Below are positions 17,075-24,914 of a stretch of 64,000 nucleotides of DNA, piece after piece. This DNA comes from Myxococcus fulvus (lineage in GTDB: Bacteria; Myxococcota; Myxococcia; Myxococcales; Myxococcaceae), in the NCBI RefSeq assembly GCF_900111765.1, contig NZ_FOIB01000001.1, positions 1,116,001 through 1,180,000 of the forward strand. The letters are read 5' to 3'. Made by a program: the position numbers and the translations under genes. The notes beneath the pieces were generated by a model. It was not told the DNA's origin. It ran no database searches and saw only the letters and a program-made list of their open reading frames with translations. Numbering within the stretch: the stretch's first letter is position 1; each line of letters opens with the position of its first letter.

Positions 17075-19567
17075 ATGCATCGCCACTCCCATCCGGGCTC
17101 CCACTCCCACCCGCACCCCTCGACTCCTCCTCCCTCGAGCGAGGGAGCGCACGCCATCGACCCGGTCTGCGGGATGAAGGTGGACCCGAGCGCTCCCAAG
17201 GGCGGCAGCCTGGAGCACGAGGGGAGGACCTTCCATTTCTGCAACCCGAAGTGCCGTGAGCGCTTCGGCGCGGACCCGGCGCGCTATCTCGCGCCGCCCT
17301 CGGAAGCGCCCGAGCCGCCGTCTCCGGTCGCGCCGGGGACGATGTACGTGTGCCCCATGGACCCGGAGGTGCGTCAGGACCATCCGGGGGCCTGCCCGAA
17401 GTGCGGCATGGCGCTGGAGCCGGAGACGCTCGTGCTCCCCGAGACGCGCGTCGAGTACGTGTGCCCCATGCACCCGGAGGTGGTGCGCGAGGGGCCAGGA
17501 AGCTGCCCCATCTGCGGCATGGCACTGGAGCCACGCACGGTGCTGCCCGAGGACACGCCGGACCCGGAGCTGACGTCCATGTGGCGGCGCTTCCTGGTGG
17601 GCATGGGGCTCACGGTGCCGCTCTTGGTGCTGGCGATGTCGGACATGATTCCGGGGCAGCCCGTGCAGCACGCGGTGCCCGCGTCGGTGCTGGCGTGGGC
17701 GCAGCTGATTCTGGCCACGCCGGTGGTGCTGTGGGGCGGCTGGCCCTTCTTCCAGCGCGGCTGGGCGTCGGTGAAGAACCGGCACTTGAACATGTTCACG
17801 CTCATCGCCCTGGGCACGGGCGCGGCGTATGTCTTCAGCGTCTTCGCCACGCTCTTCCCGGACGTGCTGCCCCACGGGCTGCGCACGGGGCACGGGGGCA
17901 CCGCGCCGCTGTACTTCGAGGCCGCCGCCGTCATCGTCACCCTGGTGGCGCTGGGCCAGGTGCTCGAGCTGCGGGCGCGGCACGCGACGTCCGGGGCGCT
18001 GCGCTCGCTGTTGAGCCTGGCGCCTCCGGTGGCGCGGCGGATTCGCGAGGACGGGCACGAGGAGGATGTGCCGCTCGCGCACGTGCATCCTGGTGACCGC
18101 CTGCGGGTGCGTCCCGGTGAGAAGGTGCCGGTGGATGGTGAGGTGCTGGAGGGCGCCAGCGCGGTGGACGAGTCGATGGTGACGGGCGAGTCGCTGCCGG
18201 TGGAGAAGTCGCGCGGGGAGAAGGTGACGGGCGGCACCGTGAACGGGACGGGCTCACTGGTGATGAAGGCCGAGCGCGTGGGCAAGGACACGCTGCTGTC
18301 GCGCATCGTGCAGAGAGTGAGCGAGGCGCAGCGCACGCGAGCGCCCATCCAGCGCCTGGCGGACAAGGTGGCCGCGGTGTTCGTGCCGGTGGTCATCGCG
18401 GTGGCGGTGGTGACGGCGGTGGTGTGGGCGGTATGGGGGCCGGAGCCTCGGCTGGCGCACGCGCTGGTGAACGCGGTGGCGGTGCTCATCATCGCGTGCC
18501 CGTGCGCGCTGGGCCTGGCCACGCCCATGTCCATCATGGTGGGGACGGGGCGAGGCGCGCAGGCGGGCGTGCTCATCCGCGACGCGGCGGCGCTGGAGCG
18601 ACTGGAGGCGGTGGACACGCTGGTGGTGGACAAGACGGGCACGCTCACCGAGGGCAAGCCGAGGCTGGTGTCGGTGGTGGCCTCCGAGGGCATCGACGAG
18701 GCGACGCTGCTCCGACTCGCCGCGAGCCTGGAGCGGGGCAGTGAGCATCCGCTGGCGGAGGCGATTGTCTCCGGCGCGAAGGCGCGTGGGGCGGTGCTGA
18801 CGGCGGTGGAGGACTTCCGCTCGGAGACGGGCAAGGGCGTGGTGGGGCGGGTGGACGGCGTGGAGGTGGCGCTGGGCAACGCGGCGCTGATGTCGGCGCG
18901 CGGCGTGGAGGCCACGGCGCTGACAGCGCGGGCCGAGTCGCTGCGACAGGAGGGGCAGACGGTGGTGCTGGTGGCGGTGTCAGGCCGCGCGGCGGGGCTC
19001 TTGGGGGTGGAGGACCCGGTGAAGGAGTCGACGCCGGAGGCGCTGTCGCTGCTGCGTCAGGAGGGCCTGCGCGTGGTGATGCTGACGGGGGACAGCCGGA
19101 CCACGGCGGAGGCGGTGGCGCGCAGGCTGGGCATCTCCGAGGTCATCGCGGGGGTGTTGCCGGAGGGGAAGGGGGACGTGGTGAAGCGGCTGCAGCAGGA
19201 GGGCCGCGTGGTGGCGATGGCGGGGGATGGGGTCAACGACGCGCCGGCGCTGGCCCAGGCGGATGTGGGCATCGCGATGGGGACGGGGACGGACATCGCG
19301 ATGGAGAGCGCGGGCGTCACCCTGGTGAAGGGGGACCTGAGGGGTATCGTCCGGGCGCGCCGGCTGAGTCAGGGCGCGCTGCGCAACATCCGGCAGAACC
19401 TCTTCTTCGCCTTCATCTACAACCTCTTGGGAGTCCCCCTGGCGGCGGGGGTGCTGTTCCCCTTCTTCGGCCTGCTCCTGAGCCCCATCTTCGCCAGCGC
19501 GGCGATGAGCCTGTCCTCGGTGTCGGTCATCGCCAACGCGCTGAGGCTGCGGCGGCTGAAGCTGTAG
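17075..19567 (+). CDS. copA: Copper-translocating P1B-type ATPase with YHS and two heavy-metal-binding (HMBD) domains
   Basis: 830 residues; exports Cu(I) across the inner membrane with ATP. The start at 17075 has AAAGGAG upstream. The N-terminus is His-rich ([14 protein letters not shown]), followed by a YHS-type domain ([10 protein letters not shown] ... [12 protein letters not shown]) and two HMBD modules (YVCPMDPEV...CPKCGM and YVCPMHPEV...CPICGM) in place of the usual HMA domain. Ion-path Cys475-Pro-Cys477, phosphorylated Asp519 in DKTGT, TGES actuator loop, HP in SEHPLAEA and [10 protein letters not shown] hinge are all present. It stands alone between unrelated genes. Family confident; Cu specificity follows from the CPC motif and the class. 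Confidence 0.92.
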   Translation: MHRHSHPGSHSHPHPSTPPPSSEGAHAIDPVCGMKVDPSAPKGGSLEHEGRTFHFCNPKCRERFGADPARYLAPPSEAPEPPSPVAPGTMYVCPMDPEVRQDHPGACPKCGMALEPETLVLPETRVEYVCPMHPEVVREGPGSCPICGMALEPRTVLPEDTPDPELTSMWRRFLVGMGLTVPLLVLAMSDMIPGQPVQHAVPASVLAWAQLILATPVVLWGGWPFFQRGWASVKNRHLNMFTLIALGTGAAYVFSVFATLFPDVLPHGLRTGHGGTAPLYFEAAAVIVTLVALGQVLELRARHATSGALRSLLSLAPPVARRIREDGHEEDVPLAHVHPGDRLRVRPGEKVPVDGEVLEGASAVDESMVTGESLPVEKSRGEKVTGGTVNGTGSLVMKAERVGKDTLLSRIVQRVSEAQRTRAPIQRLADKVAAVFVPVVIAVAVVTAVVWAVWGPEPRLAHALVNAVAVLIIACPCALGLATPMSIMVGTGRGAQAGVLIRDAAALERLEAVDTLVVDKTGTLTEGKPRLVSVVASEGIDEATLLRLAASLERGSEHPLAEAIVSGAKARGAVLTAVEDFRSETGKGVVGRVDGVEVALGNAALMSARGVEATALTARAESLRQEGQTVVLVAVSGRAAGLLGVEDPVKESTPEALSLLRQEGLRVVMLTGDSRTTAEAVARRLGISEVIAGVLPEGKGDVVKRLQQEGRVVAMAGDGVNDAPALAQADVGIAMGTGTDIAMESAGVTLVKGDLRGIVRARRLSQGALRNIRQNLFFAFIYNLLGVPLAAGVLFPFFGLLLSPIFASAAMSLSSVSVIANALRLRRLKL

Positions 19568-19661
19568 GTCCGGGGCCGCGCTCCCGGGGAGGGTGACTGC
19601 TCGCCCCCCGACGGGCGGCGCGGGCATGCGAGGGAAGACGTGCACCGGCCGTGCGGGCCAT

Positions 19662-19674
19662 TAGACTGCGTCGT
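19662..19674 (+). promoter_or_regulatory. Possible leaderless promoter -10 box for the Rieske oxygenase gene
   Basis: TAGACT at 19662-19667 lies seven bases before the ATG at 19675, and no Shine-Dalgarno sequence is seen. This spacing is typical of leaderless transcripts whose -10 box abuts the start codon. A -35 box is not convincing, so confidence is low. Confidence 0.25.
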
Positions 19675-20739
19675 ATGAGCCCGCCCGCCGGTCACGTCTC
19701 CGTCGTCAACCTGCCGAATGCGTGGTTCATCCTCTGTTCCTCGCGTGAGCTGAAGGACAAGCCGCTGGCTCGCACGCTCCAGGGCACGCCGCTGGTGCTC
19801 TTCCGGGGCGAGGGCGGCACACCCGGCGCGCTGGTGGACCGCTGCCCGCACCGCAACGTCCCGCTTTCGCTGGGGCGCGTGAAGGGGGGGCAGCTCCAGT
19901 GCGGCTACCACGGCTGGAAGTTCGACACCGGCGGGCAGTGCCGCGCCATCCCGGGGTTCATGGGTGAGCCCGAGGCCCGCTCGCGCTGCGCGACGTCGTA
20001 CGCGACGCGGGAGCAGGATGGGTTCATCTGGGTGTACTCGACGCCCGGCGCGGTGCCCACGACGGAGCCGTTCCGCTTCCCGCTGTTGGAGGCGGGGGAC
20101 TACACCACGGTGCGCCGCATCCTGCGCGCGCCGGGCTCGCTGCACGCGACGCTGGAGAACACGCTCGACGTGCCGCACACGGCGTACCTGCACGGGGGCC
20201 TGTTCCGCACGGAGGAGAAGCGCAACGAGATTGACGTGGTGGTGCGGCGCAGCGCGGACCGGGTGGAGGCGGAGTACATCGGCGAGCCGCGTCCCAGTGG
20301 ACTCGTGGGGAAGCTGTTGGCGCCGGGCGGCGGGGTGGTGCAGCACTTCGACCGCTTCCTGATGCCATCGATTGCGCAGGTGGAGTACCGCATCGGCGAG
20401 GGGAGCCACATCATCGTGACCTCGGCGATGACGCCCGTGTCGGAGTGGGACACGATGGTGTACGCGGTGGTGACGTTCCGGCTGCCGCTGCCGCGCTGGC
20501 TCCTGCGCGCCGTGCTGCCCGTGGCCATGCCGGTGGCGCTCCACATCTTCAACCAGGACGTGCGCATCCTGAAGACGCAGACGGAGTCCATCCGGCGCTT
20601 CGGGACGGAGACGTACGCGTCCACCGAGATTGATGTGCTCGGCCCCGGCATCCTCCGCCTGCTGCGCGCCGCCGAGCAGGGCAAGACTGGCGCCGTGGGC
20701 GATGCCGTGCACGAGACGCGGTTGAAGATGAAGACCTGA
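19675..20739 (+). CDS. Rieske non-haem iron oxygenase, alpha-subunit type
   Basis: 354 residues. Electron transfer uses a [2Fe-2S] Rieske cluster held by Cys57-x-His59 and Cys76-x2-His79 (CPHRNVPLSLG ... CGYHGWKF). The catalytic iron site is ENTLDVPHTAYLH, with Asp165, His168 and His173. The C-terminal part holds a hydrophobic LPRWLLRAVLPVAMPVAL stretch seen in choline/steroid- or pheophorbide-a-type oxygenases. The true substrate is not apparent. No reductase or ferredoxin gene is adjacent. The stop is seven bases from the stop of the convergent WYL regulator. Confidence 0.85.
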   Translation: MSPPAGHVSVVNLPNAWFILCSSRELKDKPLARTLQGTPLVLFRGEGGTPGALVDRCPHRNVPLSLGRVKGGQLQCGYHGWKFDTGGQCRAIPGFMGEPEARSRCATSYATREQDGFIWVYSTPGAVPTTEPFRFPLLEAGDYTTVRRILRAPGSLHATLENTLDVPHTAYLHGGLFRTEEKRNEIDVVVRRSADRVEAEYIGEPRPSGLVGKLLAPGGGVVQHFDRFLMPSIAQVEYRIGEGSHIIVTSAMTPVSEWDTMVYAVVTFRLPLPRWLLRAVLPVAMPVALHIFNQDVRILKTQTESIRRFGTETYASTEIDVLGPGILRLLRAAEQGKTGAVGDAVHETRLKMKT

Positions 20740-20745
20740 GTCTGG

Positions 20746-21426
20746 CTACTTCAGCTGGGCCTCCCAGCGTCTGCGCAAGGTCGCGCGTCGCTCGGGGTAG
20801 GGCGTGTCGAGGAAGTCCACGCTGAGCAGGCGCTCCGTCCTGAAGTACCGGAAGTCGCGCCGCAGCTCACACCAGGCAATCAACACGCGAACACCTGTCA
20901 CGTAGCCCACGAGGATGGGCCACACCGTGCGCTTGCTCACGAGGCCCTCCGCGTCGGTGTAGTGGAGGTGGAGCTTCAGTTGCTTCCGAGACCACTCCCG
21001 CAGACGGCCCAGGTCGACGGTTCCATCCGGGTGCTTGTGTCTCGCGGGTGGAGTGCCCACCACCGGGTCGTCGACCAGCTCGCGCAGGTGCTCCGGGACG
21101 ATGGCGGCGACCTTGGCCAACACGCCTTCCGCCGCCGCTGACAGCGTCTTGTCCGCGTTGGCCGCGACCCACTGGGCGCCGAGCACCACCGCCTCGATTT
21201 CGCTCGGCGTCAGCATCAACGGCGGCAGGTCGAAGCCTCGCTCGAGGACGTAGCCGACCCCGGCTTCTCCTCGAATCGGCACGCGGCGCGCCATCAGCGC
21301 CGCGAGGTCCCGGTACACGGTGCGCTGACTGGTCTCGAGCTTCTCGGCGATGGCGCTGGCCGTCAGTGGACCCTTGGCCCGGCGCAGCACCTGAAGAATC
21401 TCGAACAGCCGGTCCGCGCGTCGCAT
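20746..21426 (-). CDS. YafY-type transcriptional regulator (HTH + WYL domain)
   Basis: 226 residues. The N-terminus holds a winged helix of the DeoR/HTH_11 type (RLFEILQVLRRAKGPLTASA, then TSQRTVYRDLAALMARRVP). The middle-to-C-terminal WYL sensor reads YVTGVRVLIAWCELRRDFRYFR. Such regulators bind ligands through the WYL fold and control an adjacent operon. The start at 21426 is 12 bases downstream of the DUF1761 gene's stop, in the same direction, so the two are probably co-transcribed and self-regulated. Confidence 0.85.
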   Translation of the reverse strand: MRRADRLFEILQVLRRAKGPLTASAIAEKLETSQRTVYRDLAALMARRVPIRGEAGVGYVLERGFDLPPLMLTPSEIEAVVLGAQWVAANADKTLSAAAEGVLAKVAAIVPEHLRELVDDPVVGTPPARHKHPDGTVDLGRLREWSRKQLKLHLHYTDAEGLVSKRTVWPILVGYVTGVRVLIAWCELRRDFRYFRTERLLSVDFLDTPYPERRATLRRRWEAQLK

Positions 21427-21438
21427 GCGTCCTCCGCG

Positions 21439-21849
21439 CTACGTCATGGCGGTGAGGATAGCGCAGCTCACCAGGTTGCTGACCAGGAAGTAGGGCGCGT
21501 TGATGACCCCGTACAACAGCGGCCTCGGCATGTTCGGGTTGATGGCGACGTTGAACACCGTCGCGACGAGATAGCCGAGCCCGCTGATGATGCCGAACGC
21601 GAGCGCGTTCGACATCGTGTCGATGTGGAACGAGCGCAGCAGGACCGCGTTCGTCATCGTCACCACGAGTCCGCAGAGCAGGGGGCCCGCGATGAAGAGA
21701 GGCTCCGGCTTGCGGCCCGCCAGGTCGGTGCGCGCGAGCGCCAGTGCATACGGCTTCGGGATGACCCCCATGTACCACGCGGCGCCGAGCACCTGCAGCG
21801 CCACGGTCGAGAGGAGAACCGCGAGCCAGTTGATTGAGAGCGTGAACAT
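21439..21849 (-). CDS. DUF1761-family small integral membrane protein
   Basis: 136 residues with four predicted transmembrane helices, beginning INWLAVLLSTVALQVLGAAWY and ending YFLVSNLVSCAILTAM. The AAWYMGVIPKPYA loop after the first helix is a hallmark of DUF1761 proteins. Function is unknown. The start is taken at the ATG at 21849; no strong ribosome-binding sequence is seen. It is the first gene of a two-gene unit with the WYL regulator. Confidence 0.72.
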   Translation of the reverse strand: MFTLSINWLAVLLSTVALQVLGAAWYMGVIPKPYALALARTDLAGRKPEPLFIAGPLLCGLVVTMTNAVLLRSFHIDTMSNALAFGIISGLGYLVATVFNVAINPNMPRPLLYGVINAPYFLVSNLVSCAILTAMT

Positions 21850-21923
21850 CGTGTGCGTCCCGGTTGAGGTGAGACGCACGGAGTATCGCCACCCTGTTGC
21901 CACCGTGGTGGCAGCAGTGAATC

Positions 21924-22781
21924 CTAGGTGGCGACGGACGGAGCGCGGGCCTCGATGCGCCAGCAGGCGGCGGTGAGTCGCACCTCGTCGCCGTGGACGA
22001 AGGGGCTGAAGGCGGCGAGGAGGGTGTCGACGAGCTTCGCCCGTGCCTGCTCGTCGAGCTCCTGAATCACCCGGCCCACGGGCCCGAGCCGGGTGACGTA
22101 CTGCGCCAGGCTTCGCGCGGGCATGGTGCACGGGACGTCGATGGCGCGCAGGGTGATGTCCATCCAGCCGCTCTGCTCCAGGATGCGCTGGACGCGGTTC
22201 GGGTCCGCGAAGGCGAACTGCCCCGGCGCGTCTGGGATGCGAGGAGGGATGTTCGTCAGGTAGGGCGCCGCGGCCTTCTCGGCGGTCGTCATGAACGGGT
22301 TCTCCTCCGGGCTCCTCCATGCGATGCAACACAGCCGGGCGTCACCGGTGGCCGCGCGTCGGAGGTTCGAGAAGGCCCGGACCGGGTCGTCGAAGAACAT
22401 GACGCCGAAGCGGGACATCACCAGGTCGAACGACGCGGGCTCGAAGGCATGCGTCTCCGCGTTCGCGTCGATGAAGCGGGCGGCCACGTGCTGTGCCTCG
22501 GCTTGTTCCCGCGCCACGGCGAGCATCGGCGTGGAGACGTCGAGTCCGACACACTGTCCCGTCGAGCCGAGATGCCGGGCGACGGCGAGCGTCGTGCTCC
22601 CCGTTCCGCATCCCACGTCGAGCACGCGGTGGGCCCCGGCAGCCCGCACGGCCTCGATGAACAATGCCTCGAAGGGCTTGAACAACTGCTCGAGCACCTC
22701 CCGGGTGTCGACCCAGGCGTGTCCGGCGGGGCCCTTCCAGAGCGCCTCCTGGTCCTGGGGTGATGGGGTTCCGGTCGTCAT
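21924..22781 (-). CDS. Class I SAM-dependent methyltransferase (ubiE-like fold)
   Basis: 285 residues. The SAM-binding motif I is VLDVGCGTGSTTLAVA, followed by an acidic motif II (GLDVSTPMLAVARE) and the FDLVMSRFGVMFFDDP strand. AAGGAG precedes the ATG at 22781. It is divergent from a MerR regulator 79 bases away, with a perfect palindrome between them placed for a promoter reading leftward into this gene. Substrate unknown; related regulator/methyltransferase pairs are common in proteobacteria. Confidence 0.83.
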   Translation of the reverse strand: MTTGTPSPQDQEALWKGPAGHAWVDTREVLEQLFKPFEALFIEAVRAAGAHRVLDVGCGTGSTTLAVARHLGSTGQCVGLDVSTPMLAVAREQAEAQHVAARFIDANAETHAFEPASFDLVMSRFGVMFFDDPVRAFSNLRRAATGDARLCCIAWRSPEENPFMTTAEKAAAPYLTNIPPRIPDAPGQFAFADPNRVQRILEQSGWMDITLRAIDVPCTMPARSLAQYVTRLGPVGRVIQELDEQARAKLVDTLLAAFSPFVHGDEVRLTAACWRIEARAPSVAT

Positions 22782-22836
22782 CGCGTGTCTCCTTCTTCAT
22801 GCCCTTGAGATGTGCTGTGGACGCTACAGTGCCAGT

Positions 22837-22850
22837 TCAAGTCGACTTGA
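22837..22850 (-). promoter_or_regulatory. MerR-family operator (SoxR-box-like palindrome) in the methyltransferase promoter
   Basis: TCAAGTCGACTTGA is a perfect 14-base palindrome between the divergent methyltransferase and MerR genes. On the leftward strand TTGACC stands immediately before it and the 19-base spacer leads to CACTGT, which matches the long-spacer promoters activated by MerR proteins. Its half-site resembles the SoxR box (TCAAG...CTTGA). The MerR protein encoded next is the obvious binder. Confidence 0.6.
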
Positions 22851-22860
22851 GGTCAAGCGA

Positions 22861-23331
22861 ATGAGGGACCTGGACATCACCGAGGTGGCGCGGCGCTCGG
22901 GAGTGCCCGCCTCGACGCTGCGCTACTACGAGGAGAAGGGGCTGCTCTCCTCGACGGGCAGGCGGGGCCTGCGCCGCCTGTTCGGTCCAGACGTTCTGGA
23001 GCGGCTCGCGCTCATCGCGCTGGGGCGGGAGGCCGGGTTCTCGCTGGAGGAGATTGCCCGGATGTTCGCGCCGGATGGACGCCTGGCCATCGACCGGAAG
23101 CTGCTGGTGGAGAAGGCGGAGGAGCTCGACCGCTCCATCCGACGACTGAGCGCCATGCGCGACGGCTTGAGGCACGCCGCGAGCTGCCCCGCGCCGAGCC
23201 ACCTGGAGTGCCCCCGGTTCCGCCGGTTGCTGTCCGCCGCCGTGTCCTCCCGGCGCGAGAGCGCCGTGACGAAAGACCTGGAACGAGCGCCGAGGAAACG
23301 GGTGCCTGCCGGGCGTCGTCCGAGGCCGTGA
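22861..23331 (+). CDS. MerR-family transcriptional regulator
   Basis: 156 residues. The HTH reads DITEVARRSGVPASTLRYYEEKGLL, the wing follows, and a dimerisation helix (RKLLVEKAEELDRSIRRLSAM) is visible. A Cys-x7-Cys pair follows (CPAPSHLEC). SoxR uses four cysteines to hold a [2Fe-2S] cluster; only two are here, so it is not a canonical SoxR despite the SoxR-like palindrome upstream. The start at 22861 has GAGG about nine bases upstream. It probably represses or activates the divergent methyltransferase and itself. Confidence 0.85.
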   Translation: MRDLDITEVARRSGVPASTLRYYEEKGLLSSTGRRGLRRLFGPDVLERLALIALGREAGFSLEEIARMFAPDGRLAIDRKLLVEKAEELDRSIRRLSAMRDGLRHAASCPAPSHLECPRFRRLLSAAVSSRRESAVTKDLERAPRKRVPAGRRPRP

Positions 23332-23591
23332 ACCACCGCAGACCCCCACCTCCCATCGACGTGCGGGACCGCATCGAGCGTACGTGCGGGGTCGGGGGCG
23401 CGCCGGACCTCCCCGGCCTTGTCGGCCGTGGACCGGGCATGTGCCGTCGGGAGCCTGACAATCCTTCGCGGATGTGAGGGCTTTCAAACCCTCCTCGCCC
23501 ACCCGGCTTTGTCATGGGTCGATGAGGTCCGCCAACGTCTCCGCGCTCCGGTTCCCTGCTGCGTGTCCAGGGGCCATGCGCGGGGTGGGCC

Positions 23592-24914
23592 ATGGGACTG
23601 AACACGAGCCTGGACAGTCTCCGCGCGCCCATCGTTCGCCGCGTCGAACGACTCCAGGCGCAGTGGGCGACCTTCGCCCAGGACGACGACGCGCGCCTGC
23701 TTCGTTGGGTCCTCGCGCCGAACGAGCGGAAGCTCATGGACACCTTCTTCGTCGTCGAGGAGCACGACGGCGGTGTGTCGCCGGACCTGTTCCTCCGGCT
23801 GGAGGTGCCCTTCGCGTTGCCATCCCACCATGGCCTGGAGCTGGTGGAGGCGATGACCTCGCAGTACCACGCGCTCCGACATGACCTGGGGCAGGCGGGC
23901 GTGGATGCGTCCTGGGTGCCACCTCGCCGGGAGCGGGGCCAGGACGACTCGCGCGTCTTCCTGCAGGCGGCGCAGTCCTTTCACGAGCACCACCAGCCCT
24001 TGTTCCGCCACCTCGTGCTCGTGCTCCTCCCGGAGGAGGTCTCCTCCAGCGCGGACTGGACGGCGTGGGTCGAGCGAGTGGTGCTTCAGGCGCACGCGGC
24101 CCAGGTGCGGCTGGTGTGCTTCGATGACCCATCCTCGCCCACGCTGGCGGGGGTGGCGCGGGCCCAGGCCCGCCGGGTCCGCACCTGCGTGGCGGGACTC
24201 GACATGGGCGCGGCGATGGAGGAGGTGTCCTCGGCGGCCGGGCACCTGGACACGCCACAAGGCCACTTCCGGCATCTGTACGTGAAGCTGGGCCGCGCCC
24301 TGGAGGCGCGGGACCTGGATGCGGCGCGGAGGCTGGCGACCGAAGCGGTGGCGGTGGCGAAGGCCCAGGAGTGGAGCCATCTCGTCGTCACGACCCACGT
24401 GGCGCTGGCCACCGGGTACATGACGAAGGAGGACTTCCCGGCGGCCATCGCCTGCTACCGCTCCGCGGAGGCCGAGGCCCTGGCCGCACATCAGCGAGGT
24501 GAAGCGCAGGGCCTCCCCTTGCAACTCAAGGTGCGCATGGCCCTGGGGGGCGCGCTCATCTGCGCGCGCACCTATTCGCGAAGCGGCGACCTGTATCGCG
24601 ACACGGCGCCGCTGGCCGAGCAGCTGAAGGACGACCGCATGCTGCTGGAGTGCTGGCGCATGGCGGCCTACGGCTATGAGCTGGCCCGGGACCATGACGC
24701 CTCCTGGGCCTGCGGGGTGCGCGCCTTCCCCGTGGCGCACCGGATGGATGAGGAGACTCGCCGCACGTCCACGTTGGGCTACCTGGGCGACGGGCTGATG
24801 CGCCTGACGCGGACGTGGAAGTACCGCGCGCATCGAGGCGTCGTCGAGGAGCAGATGTCGCGGCTGTTGGGCCCGGCGTGGCGCCCCCCGGACTCGCGGA
24901 GGCCGTCGCCATGA
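23592..24914 (+). CDS. TPR-like soluble protein preceding an Rhs toxin, possible effector adaptor/chaperone
   Basis: 440 residues. No signal peptide or membrane span. Residues from about 230 onward form helical repeats of TPR type (LYVKLGRALEARDLDAARRL, LATGYMTKEDFPAAIACYRS). The N-terminal half is alpha/beta (FRHLVLVLLPEEVSS) and I do not recognise it. Its stop overlaps the Rhs gene start by four bases (ATGA), so the two proteins are translated together. Genes in this position next to PAAR-Rhs effectors commonly load or stabilise the effector; that role here is inferred from context only. Confidence 0.65.
   Translation: MGLNTSLDSLRAPIVRRVERLQAQWATFAQDDDARLLRWVLAPNERKLMDTFFVVEEHDGGVSPDLFLRLEVPFALPSHHGLELVEAMTSQYHALRHDLGQAGVDASWVPPRRERGQDDSRVFLQAAQSFHEHHQPLFRHLVLVLLPEEVSSSADWTAWVERVVLQAHAAQVRLVCFDDPSSPTLAGVARAQARRVRTCVAGLDMGAAMEEVSSAAGHLDTPQGHFRHLYVKLGRALEARDLDAARRLATEAVAVAKAQEWSHLVVTTHVALATGYMTKEDFPAAIACYRSAEAEALAAHQRGEAQGLPLQLKVRMALGGALICARTYSRSGDLYRDTAPLAEQLKDDRMLLECWRMAAYGYELARDHDASWACGVRAFPVAHRMDEETRRTSTLGYLGDGLMRLTRTWKYRAHRGVVEEQMSRLLGPAWRPPDSRRPSP

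Noticed and set aside
22861..23331. Calling the MerR regulator SoxR
   Set aside because: The palindrome is SoxR-like, but two of the four iron-sulfur cysteines are missing.
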